A DNA stretch of 64,000 nucleotides from Clostridium sp. MCC353. GTDB taxonomy: Bacteria; Bacillota; Clostridia; Lachnospirales; Lachnospiraceae. Location: the NCBI RefSeq assembly GCF_018785315.1, contig NZ_WQPN01000109.1:27481-91480 (forward strand). Reading direction: 5' to 3'. The stretch's first letter is position 1. Each line of letters begins with the position of its first letter. Below are positions 53,001 through 59,534 of this stretch, in pieces. The notes beneath the pieces are model-generated. The model was given only the letters and a program-made list of their open reading frames with translations. It had not been told where the DNA came from and did no database searches. A program made the position numbers and the translations under genes.

Positions 53001-55052
53001 GTTCTCATATGTGCGGTTCTTCCTCCAGCGGTCGGCCACATTCAGCTCGTCCAGTGAGGAAATTCCATACATATCAAAAAATGTCAGGGAAGACGGGATC
53101 TCACCCCCGATTTCCACTTCATTCACTTCAATGCTGCTCAAACGCCTTGCCAGCGCCTCCAGCGCTTTCTGGTTCATCTCGTCAAAACGGACGGCTGTCC
53201 GCTTGGCGTAATCGCTGGCCGCATTGTAAAATCCGGCAAAGGAGCTGTCATTTTGAATGATGCATTCCACCGCATTGGGCAGATCCTCATATTTTTCCGC
53301 CAGCAGAATGGTGGATAGCCCGATGTTCTTTTCAGCTCCGTAAATATACCGGGCCACAGGTTCCCCTTCCAAAAAGGAAGGCTCCGCAATTATCAGAATA
53401 TAATAAGGTTTCGGCGCAGTCTCTCTGTTCTGTCCAGCCTGTTCCTCCGCACGAAACCGGAATACCTTGGTGAGTTCATAGAATACATCGCTGGCGTCTG
53501 ATTTATTGCCCGCCACATAACGGGTCTTTTTATCTTCCGACCAGACATGGGGCAGCCATCCGGCGAAATCCCAGCAGTCCCCGTCAATTCCTTGCGCGCC
53601 ATCGTAAATAAATGCCAGCTTCACGTCCGTATAACAGTTGTTGGCAGCGATCTGGGCCACCAGATTGTAGACCACATCCACAGCGCCTTTTTTATGTTCG
53701 CCGCCGATCACCCCGATCAAGTGCTCTTTCAGAAGGTCCATGCAGATTGGCACATCATGAAGGGTTTTATAATTATCCTGGATGAATTTAGGCTTATCCG
53801 CCAGAGAATCGTTGATCAGCGTGAATTTTTCCTTGGGTATGGTGATGGGAACCTGAAACGGGATATCTCCCATTCCAAGACGTTCCATCAGGAAATCCTC
53901 ATGGCTCATGTTCCGGTTCCAAAGCTGTGTGGTTTTGCTGTCATAACCGCTGCACACCGCCGCCGCTGGATACTGTTCATTCAAAATTCTGGTATTCTTC
54001 TCATATTTTCCACGGATCGTATCAGTGCATTTGATTAAATATTCGCTGTAGCGTTCAAACCGCTTGAGTTCTTCCTTCCGTTTCCGTTCCTTCGTGTAGC
54101 GCAGGTTGGCAATGGCCCAGCCAGCCCCGATCACAGCGGAAGATACGGCTGTAATCAGCCCTGTATACATGAACGCGCTGGTATTTCCTCCTGACATCCG
54201 GCTGCTGTAAACGGCCAGGCCGCTTCCCAAAAGCATAGGAACCGCCATGGTCATAGCCGGTCCGATCACCATAGCTAACGGGGTCTCCGCCATGTCCTGG
54301 GGATTGGGCGGCGCTTCGATTTCAACCGCCTCATCTTCCAGTTTTTCAATGTTTCTGGGCGCGCGGTGGAAATACTCTCTCTCCCGTTTCACCACTCCCT
54401 GAGGCTTTGGAACCTCTGCCGCAGGCATCGTCCAAATGCTAAGGATATCCCGGTTGATTTCCAGCCCCCTGCATGGGCGGACGGCCAGAATATCTCCCAG
54501 ACAGACCATATTTAGCCCGAAAATGTCAATGCGGTCGCCAAAATGAAGCTGGGCCGATCCGATCACCCGGACTGAATTCACAAATACGCCGTTCCGGCTG
54601 GTATCCTCTAACCGGAGCACACCGCCCTGCATCTTCAACACTCCATGGTCACGGGACACCAGTTTCTGGTACTGATAACGGATCATGGATTCCGGCTTGC
54701 TGCCGATGGTCACCGCCATACCGTCCCCTAAAAAATATTTCTCATAGACGCAGAAAGAACTCTCCTGTTCACCGACCGTGATGGAAATCTGCTCTTCATA
54801 AGGCGTATTCACCAGAAAAATATCGTCGTTGCCCAGTTGTTCCCTGTTATAAGGGGCCGAACCTTTGGTGATGGTACAACGGCTGTCCGTAAACATCCAG
54901 CGGTTTTCTATTACCTCCAGCTTTAACACCACGTCCTGACGGAGCCGGAATAAATCCTTATCGATGATCACCGTCGTATCATCGTTGTTAATCGCAGGCA
55001 GCACAAACTCCTTAAATGCGCTTTTACTGTAGACAGAAAGTACAATACTCAT
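50091..55052 (-). CDS. essC: EssC-type FtsK/SpoIIIE ATPase of type VII secretion
   Basis: A 1653-residue membrane ATPase, the motor of type VII secretion. Order: a degenerate FHA-like domain, then an FHA domain (KLVSRDHGVLKM, EDTSRNGVFVNS), two transmembrane helices at about 240-315 (LAMVIGPAMTMAVPMLLGSG; MYTGLITAVSSAVIGAGWAI) and three P-loop domains. Walker A motifs are GTTGSGKSE near residue 713, GMVMSGKST near 1150 and GKARTGKTN near 1437. Walker B of the first is FIIIDEFAEL. The third domain's motif is less canonical. The start at 55052 follows GGAGGG; an ATG 12 bases earlier has no site. It is longer than most EssC proteins. The FHA domains could let the kinase control assembly. Confidence 0.95.
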   Translation of the reverse strand: MSIVLSVYSKSAFKEFVLPAINNDDTTVIIDKDLFRLRQDVVLKLEVIENRWMFTDSRCTITKGSAPYNREQLGNDDIFLVNTPYEEQISITVGEQESSFCVYEKYFLGDGMAVTIGSKPESMIRYQYQKLVSRDHGVLKMQGGVLRLEDTSRNGVFVNSVRVIGSAQLHFGDRIDIFGLNMVCLGDILAVRPCRGLEINRDILSIWTMPAAEVPKPQGVVKREREYFHRAPRNIEKLEDEAVEIEAPPNPQDMAETPLAMVIGPAMTMAVPMLLGSGLAVYSSRMSGGNTSAFMYTGLITAVSSAVIGAGWAIANLRYTKERKRKEELKRFERYSEYLIKCTDTIRGKYEKNTRILNEQYPAAAVCSGYDSKTTQLWNRNMSHEDFLMERLGMGDIPFQVPITIPKEKFTLINDSLADKPKFIQDNYKTLHDVPICMDLLKEHLIGVIGGEHKKGAVDVVYNLVAQIAANNCYTDVKLAFIYDGAQGIDGDCWDFAGWLPHVWSEDKKTRYVAGNKSDASDVFYELTKVFRFRAEEQAGQNRETAPKPYYILIIAEPSFLEGEPVARYIYGAEKNIGLSTILLAEKYEDLPNAVECIIQNDSSFAGFYNAASDYAKRTAVRFDEMNQKALEALARRLSSIEVNEVEIGGEIPSSLTFFDMYGISSLDELNVADRWRKNRTYENMKALVGQKAGGAPCYLDVHEKYHGPHGLVAGTTGSGKSETLQTYMLSLAINFSPDDVGFFIIDYKGGGMANLFAGLPHLIGQISNLSGNQVHRAMVSIKSENRRRQRIFNEYGVNNINLYTNLYKNKEAKIPIPHMFIIIDEFAELKREEPDFMRELISVAQVGRSLGVHLILATQKPSGTVDDNIWSNSKFRLCLRVQDRQDSMDMLHKPDAAYLTQAGRCYLQVGNDELYELFQSGWSGAAYDAELGNAKNVVARMISDTGKAGMTGSHTKMKRKEEVLERWLIRLIGYAGDAFEQTDGNLDKAVDLIYGMMEKDRVDYAKNDYNTRRLMDFMELYEDVCMASPGDLKEQAGQIVLNAKRLGKKLPEQKEKTQLDAVVEYLKESAQRLGYRNDIKLWLPVLPDTMYLNQLPGYEEEAFDGSRWPEPGHRWSLQVKIGMYDDPENQAQRPLTVDFAEGGHHAVCGMVMSGKSTFLQTLAFALVNRYTPDYVNLYAIDFSSRMMSPFEGLAHVGGIMYEGEMEKISKFFTMISRILAERKLLFKGGNYSQYVQANGVTCPSIIVMIDSYANFKEKTENQYEDVLIQLAKEGSANGIYLVLSAAGYSSSEIQSKIGDNIRTSICLEMADKFQYADALKTMRVSVLPEANIRGRGLAVVDGSILEFQTALSAEAEDDYKRMEAIKAACDRMNRCWDGKRAKPVPEIPAKPVWSEFAALEDTAAAAEDDRTLPIGYNMETAAVYGIDLSKIYCWLISGKARTGKTNLMKVMIRSAALRGEKIWVIESGTEELRQTAEEAGAEYLDSDQKVYHFFESIIPSFKARNQLKRQCVSEEMEEEAIYERMQEHEKYHIFIADLVSFVNGIYNPQPGVASMHGFVENITDKGALHNVFFYACFNQDNIKDVAGRKVYENFIRMKNGVHLGGKADEQRIFDFNSLPFMERSKAMKAGNGMIPSEEGEKPCRVVIPLSRG

Positions 55053-55105
55053 ATTTCCCTCCATTTATCCCATGGAGACAGCGTATCCCTATCAGCTCAT
55101 CCCTG

Positions 55106-55711
55106 TCAGTTTCTTATGATGGAAACCTCCAGCCGGACAGTTCCGACGTTTATGCAGTCCCCTGACTGTATTTTAATACCCCTTTCATCCACAATGACGG
55201 AATCCGCTTTCCTCAAAAGCCTGACCGGAACCGACATCCGGCAGTTTCTGATATAGAGATCCTGCCCGTGCTGGAATATCTCGCACTGGCGTTCTGAAAG
55301 GCTCCTGTTATTGATCACTATGGTATTAACATCAAACTGCCTTCCAATCCTTATGACCTCGGATGGGTTCAGCAGGTATTTTCTCGTTGACAGTTCATTG
55401 ACCTCCGTCAGCTCCAGCATACATCTGCCATGAGCCGGCAGGTCCCTTTTCAGCGTCTTTTCATCCTGTCCGTAATTCACAGCTACCGGACGCTGAAGCC
55501 CTTTTCCATCCCTTCCCTCATTCCCTTTAAAGGGATTTTCAAGGGCCCGGTCCAGCGCTTCTTCCCGCAGCTTTTCCATAGCCATTCTGCGCTGTTCCTT
55601 TTTCTTTTTTCCCGATTTCACAACAATAATGAGAGTTGTCAGAATGGTTACCGCTATTACAAATATTATTATATATAATGGATGATCCAGCAATTTAAAA
55701 CCGTTTTTCAC
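55106..55711 (-). CDS. membrane-anchored FHA protein (GTG start)
   Basis: A 201-residue protein. It has an N-terminal transmembrane segment (about 10-32, YIIIFVIAVTILTTLIIVV) followed by a basic stretch, placing the rest in the cytoplasm. A C-terminal FHA domain (IRIGRQFDVNTIVINNRSLS, ERQCEIF) has GR, S-x-x-Q instead of S-x-x-H and lacks the S/T-N-G-T, so binding may be altered. The start is GTG at 55711 after GAGGGAAG. It is the first gene of the essC cluster. It may substitute for a missing Ess membrane component (inference). Confidence 0.85.
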   Translation of the reverse strand: MKNGFKLLDHPLYIIIFVIAVTILTTLIIVVKSGKKKKEQRRMAMEKLREEALDRALENPFKGNEGRDGKGLQRPVAVNYGQDEKTLKRDLPAHGRCMLELTEVNELSTRKYLLNPSEVIRIGRQFDVNTIVINNRSLSERQCEIFQHGQDLYIRNCRMSVPVRLLRKADSVIVDERGIKIQSGDCINVGTVRLEVSIIRN

Positions 55712-56030
55712 CTGTACTTCCCTCTTTTTTTTGAATACTTTTTTATAAATAAGGAGCCTGACAAGTCAGACTCCAGCGTCCATTATAAAGATCCATGTTT
55801 GATTTTATGATACAAGCCCTTTTAAACACTAAAAAGGAGCTTGAATATCGGTATTGTGACGAACTGCGCATCACAATACCAGTATTCTGCTCCTTTCGAT
55901 TTTCGAAACCAGCTTTCATGATCACGCTCATCATACTGTCCCCTGTGTGTAAAAACATTTAATGTATTAAGTATAGCATGGGAACCGGGTTCCGACAAGT
56001 TGATTCGCACTTAGTTTTATATCTGTTTGA
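55712..56030. other. structured intergenic region
   Basis: No gene is credible here. It contains a 10-pair hairpin (GGAGCCTGAC / GTCAGACTCC, near 55752-55776) and a 64-base imperfect hairpin at 55833-55896. The first is a possible terminator of the zinc-ribbon gene at 56031; the second may be a repeat. Confidence 0.5.
55833..55896. repeat. 64-bp imperfect inverted repeat
   Basis: AAAGGAGC and a GAATA-containing arm ending GGTATTGTGA pair with their complement around GAACTGCG. About 22 of 27 pairs match. It lies upstream of the essC cluster and downstream of the zinc-ribbon gene. Two short open frames seen over it are side effects of the hairpin. Confidence 0.6.
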
Positions 56031-56873
56031 TTACCATAAAAGGCTTGGAAGAATGTTAAAATCGCCGGATGTAAAATCGATGCACCATTTTCCGTTAACC
56101 TTAATCACATTGATTTTCATGTCTTCATCATCATCGTCTTCCTTACCCTCGATGCTGACATTGACTTCCAATGTATATCCTTCCGTCACTTCGATTTCTT
56201 TTAAATCGTCAGAAAGCTGTTTAACCAGTTTATTAAATTTTTTAAGAGTAGCGTTGTCCAGTTCATCTTCGATCGCGTCATAGTACTTCCCGTCTTCCTG
56301 CACCCACTCCAGGCTGGAACGGATATCCCGGTAGGAATTTTTAACCTTTTTCAACTGACTCTTGCTCATCTTATCTTTATCCAGAATTTCATATTTTACT
56401 TTGAAATCCTTGCCGTACATGTCTTTTAAATCATCAAAACCATCCTTCATCTCATCCTTTAAATCATCCATGGCTTCGTCAAAATCATCCACTTCGCTCA
56501 TGAGGCTGATGCCGTTTTTATAAGCGTTTACCATAAACTTGGGACAGGTTGCGTCCACATATTTTTCAATATTGGTTTCTTTGCTGTTTACCAGTTTGCA
56601 GAGCTGATCCATGGGTTTGGTATATTTCCCGCCTCCAAACAGGTTAAAGGCAACTGCAATAATTACAATCAGCGCAACTGCGCCTGCGGCGATACCGCCG
56701 ATTAACTTAACGTTTTTCTTCTGGTCTGGCGCCGGAGCCGCCGGAATTACTGGCTGAACCACATCGCCTGACGGCTGTTCAAAACCGCCTGCCTCCTCAT
56801 CTACTCTCTGTCCGCAGGTTCCGCAGAATACGGAATCATCTGGAAGTTCTGTTCCACAATTTGGGCAAAACAT
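56031..56873 (-). CDS. zinc-ribbon membrane protein (280 aa)
   Basis: The N-terminal zinc ribbon (CPNCGTELPDDSVFCGTCGQ) is followed by a Pro/Ala linker, a transmembrane segment (about 57-78) and an outer domain of about 200 residues. That domain is Lys/Asp-rich and helical (DDFDEAMDDLKDEMKDGFDD) with a C-terminal strand region (MKINVIKVNGKWCIDF). It is the sixth member of the zinc-ribbon group and lies upstream of the essC cluster. The start at 56873 has AGGAGG at proper distance; the ATG six bases earlier is too close. Role unknown. Confidence 0.8.
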   Translation of the reverse strand: MFCPNCGTELPDDSVFCGTCGQRVDEEAGGFEQPSGDVVQPVIPAAPAPDQKKNVKLIGGIAAGAVALIVIIAVAFNLFGGGKYTKPMDQLCKLVNSKETNIEKYVDATCPKFMVNAYKNGISLMSEVDDFDEAMDDLKDEMKDGFDDLKDMYGKDFKVKYEILDKDKMSKSQLKKVKNSYRDIRSSLEWVQEDGKYYDAIEDELDNATLKKFNKLVKQLSDDLKEIEVTEGYTLEVNVSIEGKEDDDDEDMKINVIKVNGKWCIDFTSGDFNILPSLLW

Positions 56874-57059
56874 ACTCATATCCTCCTTTTATATCTTTTG
56901 TTCTTTTTTATCAGTTCTTTGTTTGATAGCCTTATAATAACTGAAATGAGGCCAAAATCGCGCATTTCCTGATAAAACGCATTTCAGGACTGATGAATGA
57001 CTGATTCACTGCCATTTTATAACAGTTCTTCCAATTAAGCAATCGATCTTTTGCATTTT

Positions 57060-57166
57060 TACGACATTATTCGCGGACAGCAGAACGGCTCTGCGCCCTT
57101 CATTCAGAACAAATCTCCCACAAACCGTGATGCATATCTGACGGAAAGCAAGTTTCAAACACAAGC
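57060..57166. mobile_element. truncated MITE copy
   Basis: Read on the minus strand the sequence GCTTGTGTTTGAAA, TTGCTTTC and GTTTGTGGGAGATTTGTTC matches the left half of the MITE at 29801-29966. It is preceded by TA. The other terminal repeat is missing, so the copy is truncated or decayed. The rest of 56880-57154 holds no gene. Confidence 0.65.
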
Positions 57167-57523
57167 TAAGACATCCCGCACCATGCGGGACAATTTTTCA
57201 GGTTTAAACGGCTTCACAAGAAATTCCCAGGCTCCCAGGTCGACAGCTTCCTTAACCACCCCGTCCCGTCCGACAGAAGAGCACATGATGATCCGGGCCT
57301 TTTGATCCATTTTTACCAGCTCGTCCAAAACTTCCAGCCCGGACATCCCCCCCATCGCGATATCCAGAATTACAAGATCCGGTTTCTCTTTTCTATACAA
57401 TTCTATAGCTTCAGTTCCCTTCTCAGCTTCTAAAATATTATGAAAGCCGTCCCTTACCAGCGTATTCTTAATCACAAGCCGCATAAATGCCGCGTCATCC
57501 ACGATCAAAATCTTATCTTCCAT
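57155..57523 (-). CDS. CheY-like single-domain response regulator
   Basis: A 122-residue receiver domain with no output domain. The acidic pocket (ILIVDDAAF), phospho-Asp in LVILDIAMGG, Ser/Thr switch in IIMCSSVG and Lys in FLVKPFKPEK are all present. The start at 57523 is preceded by GAGGAAGAGG. The last three codons (Ala-Cys-Val) and the stop TGA lie in the MITE remnant. It resembles chemotaxis-type or flagellar-type receivers; no chemotaxis genes are in the window. Confidence 0.9.
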   Translation of the reverse strand: MEDKILIVDDAAFMRLVIKNTLVRDGFHNILEAEKGTEAIELYRKEKPDLVILDIAMGGMSGLEVLDELVKMDQKARIIMCSSVGRDGVVKEAVDLGAWEFLVKPFKPEKLSRMVRDVLACV

Positions 57524-57884
57524 CCTCTTCCTCACCTTCCGCCGCGTCTGCAGCCGCTCAATCATCTGTTCCATCTTCAGAACAATTTAAAAAATGCCTA
57601 TATAATATTAAATCGGAAGGAACGGCAAAATAAAACGGCTCAAAATAATTTTTAATAAATATCCCCATATTCTTAATAAACAAACAAAAATCCCCCTCGC
57701 GGGATTTTCCTGCGGCAGGCCGCTTTAACATCATGAATCCTTACCGCTGCCTATTATGAGATAGGATGAATTTTCTATGAAATAAAAAAACCGGCTGTTA
57801 AAAACATCCCATTTATATGAGATACCTTTTACAACCGGCCTTTCCGCCTTTTCAGTTTTGCTGCATAAAAGTAAAAATCTGTTT
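57524..57884. other. intergenic region between response regulator and XRE gene
   Basis: AT-rich, without a gene. It includes a small hairpin (AAAATCCC / GGGATTTT near 57683-57706) and the XRE terminator. The response regulator promoter must lie near 57560-57660. Confidence 0.4.
57782..57838 (-). terminator. terminator of the XRE gene
   Basis: On the minus strand CCGGTTGTAAAAG pairs imperfectly with TTTTAACAGCCGG and is followed directly by TTTTTTTATT, 47 bases after the XRE stop. Confidence 0.7.
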
Positions 57885-58088
57885 TTACTCTATTTCATCT
57901 TTGATTCCCAACTCTTTTGCAATCAGTTCTTTTGTTTTTCGGCTAGAATTGCGCCCAAAAATAACATCACTAATCGTAGAATTCGTGTATCCCAGCCTTT
58001 CGGCTAATTCCTGATTTGTCATGTTATTTTTTATCAGTGCTATTTTTACCTTCATCCCAAAAGGCGTACATTTTTTCAGGTTTGTCAT
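57885..58088 (-). CDS. small XRE-family DNA-binding protein (67 aa)
   Basis: A compact helix-turn-helix protein (MKVKIALIKNNMTNQELAER, LGYTNSTISDVIFGRNSS). It has no other domain and is the size of a phage-type Cro/CI-like regulator. The start at 58088 follows AGAGGG by about nine bases; a longer frame begins in the leader palindrome and lacks a site. It is flanked by a promoter and a palindrome upstream and is close to a recombinase gene. It may bind the palindromes at 58133-58154, 58343-58364 and 58394-58415. Confidence 0.8.
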   Translation of the reverse strand: MTNLKKCTPFGMKVKIALIKNNMTNQELAERLGYTNSTISDVIFGRNSSRKTKELIAKELGIKDEIE

Positions 58089-58132
58089 AAACGATGCCCT
58101 CTGCTTTCTCTCACGTTTTAACCGGGTATTGA

Positions 58133-58154
58133 CTACATAATGTAAATTATGTAG
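58133..58154. repeat. 22-bp palindrome copy A (inverted centre)
   Basis: Half-site CTACATAAT and its complement flank the centre GTAA. The centre is the reverse complement of the TTAC found in copies B and C, so this copy is inverted relative to them. It lies in the leader of the XRE gene just after its promoter. Confidence 0.85.
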
Positions 58155-58178
58155 TTGCTTTTTACAAAATACATATTT

Positions 58179-58207
58179 ATTATGCAATTTTTTATAAAAA
58201 AATGCAA
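58179..58207 (-). promoter_or_regulatory. promoter of the XRE gene
   Basis: On the minus strand TTGCAT (58207-58202), a 17-base spacer and CATAAT (58184-58179) form a good vegetative promoter. Palindrome A lies about 25 bases downstream of the -10, as an autoregulatory operator would. Confidence 0.6.
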
Positions 58208-58342
58208 TAGGGGGTATCCGTAATTTTATGAAAAATATAAAATTTTTATAATTTTCTATCTACACTGACACCTGAAATCCCTTTTTTCATCAGAAATTTG
58301 TGAAATTACGATGATAACGCTTTGTATCCGTTGCTTTTCCCA

Positions 58343-58364
58343 CTACATAATTTACATTATGTAG
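58343..58364. repeat. 22-bp palindrome copy B
   Basis: Half-site CTACATAAT and its complement flank TTAC. Identical to copy A except that the centre is inverted. A T-run follows on the plus strand. Confidence 0.85.
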
Positions 58365-58393
58365 TTTTTGCCTTGCTGCAAGCATTGCTTTTA

Positions 58394-58415
58394 CCACATA
58401 ATTTACATTATGTGG
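58394..58415. repeat. 22-bp palindrome copy C
   Basis: CCACATAAT and its complement flank TTAC. The outer pair is changed in both arms (C for T with G for A), so pairing is kept. A run of seven T residues follows on the plus strand, so it could also act as a terminator in that direction. Confidence 0.85.
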
Positions 58416-58443
58416 TTTTTTTCTGCCCTCAGCCGTTCCCCTC

Positions 58444-59268
58444 CTAACACAGCAAATTCAATTTAGAAAGTATCCTTTTATGCTCCACCCCGCTTGAAAT
58501 TGTACAAATTCTGGTCGTTTCGATGCTGGAATGGCCCAGTATATCTGCCAGCCTGAGCAGATCCTTTTCAATACCATAGAAAGTAAACGCAAATAAATGG
58601 CGCAGATTATGGGGGTACACCTTTTTAGGATCCACTCCCGCATCCCTGCACAGAGCTTTCATCATCGTCCATATATTGCTGCGGTCCAGGGGTTTACCGC
58701 TTTTTGTGATAAAAACCGCGCCTGATTCAATATGTTTCTTACTGCAGTACACCTTCAGACGCCCCGACAGCTCCGGTGTCAGAAAAATCGTCCTGGTTTT
58801 TCCCTTATTGCTGATCACCGCATAGCCCTGTTTCAGAGCTTCTACAGATATGAACCGGTGCTCACTGACCCTGATTCCCGTCGAGCATATGGTCTGCATC
58901 AGCAAACTCAGCCTCTCATTGTCCTTTAATCTGGCAGCCTGCACCAATTTTTGGTAGTCTTCTTTTGTCAGCTCCTGATCTTTCCTGCAAAACAGGTTCT
59001 TTTGCAGCCGGAACTGTTTCACCCGGCATTCCATCAATCCTGAAAATGACAGGAAATTATTGACCGCAACCAGAATGGAATTCACACTGCTGATCTTATA
59101 GTTTTGCAGAAGATGGTTTTTAAATGCAATCATTATTTCTTTATTTACGCATTTGTCCTCAGAAAGAAATTCAAAGAATTTCCGGATGTCCCTGATATAT
59201 TTCTCAACAGTCGCCTTACTTCTTTCCTCATCCACCAGGTATCTTTCATATCTATCTATGGTATTCAT
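58444..59268 (-). CDS. tyrosine recombinase with Cys in place of the catalytic Tyr
   Basis: A 274-residue recombinase of the XerC/D-like integrase fold. An N-terminal SAM-like core-binding domain (residues 1-90, DRYERYLVDEERSKATVEKY) precedes the catalytic domain. The catalytic Arg is in STGIRVSEH, the Lys in SNKGKTRTIF, HxxR in PHNLRHLF and the His in LGHSS. The nucleophile position reads ETTRICTISSG where relatives have TTRIYT, so TGT (Cys) replaces TAT/TAC (Tyr). A GTG at 59289 after GGGAG is an alternative start. Strand breakage is probably lost or altered, so it may now act only as a DNA-binding protein. Its gene ends 30 bp from palindrome C. Confidence 0.85.
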   Translation of the reverse strand: MNTIDRYERYLVDEERSKATVEKYIRDIRKFFEFLSEDKCVNKEIMIAFKNHLLQNYKISSVNSILVAVNNFLSFSGLMECRVKQFRLQKNLFCRKDQELTKEDYQKLVQAARLKDNERLSLLMQTICSTGIRVSEHRFISVEALKQGYAVISNKGKTRTIFLTPELSGRLKVYCSKKHIESGAVFITKSGKPLDRSNIWTMMKALCRDAGVDPKKVYPHNLRHLFAFTFYGIEKDLLRLADILGHSSIETTRICTISSGVEHKRILSKLNLLC

Positions 59269-59403
59269 TGTAATTATGCCTTCTGTCACAGCATTTTTCT
59301 CCCTTCTTTTTTCTTTAGTATGCCCCATTTAATACTATAACAAACGCTTACCCCCTACTGGGTCCATAGGAGAATCTAAATACCATATTTTTCCATATTA
59401 ATG

Positions 59404-59486
59404 CAGAGCGCCGCAAAGGTTTGAGCTGCCTCATTTTGCCGGAATAACCGGAAAATTGAGACAGCCCAAACCCTTGCGGCGCTCTG
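59404..59486. repeat. 83-bp long inverted repeat
   Basis: CAGAGCGCCGCAA and a long following arm (ending TTGCCGG) pair with the complement across a five-base loop, with about 32 of 39 pairs matching. It lies between the recombinase gene and the gene at 59535. A 72-codon open frame over it is a by-product. There is no T-run directly after it, so I call it a repeat rather than a terminator. Confidence 0.6.
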
Positions 59487-59534
59487 TAAACAATGATTTT
59501 ATTTACTTGCTTATTCGGTAACATTACCGGAATG

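Noticed and set aside
55743..56010. Two short minus-strand frames (71 and 62 codons)
   Set aside because: Both lie over the 64-bp hairpin, lack ribosome binding sites and have no recognisable sequence.
58394..58415. Palindrome C as a plain terminator of the recombinase gene
   Set aside because: The T-run lies on the plus-strand side; on the recombinase (minus) strand the hairpin is followed by GGTAAAAGC, so it would not terminate that transcript. Two sister copies argue for a site.
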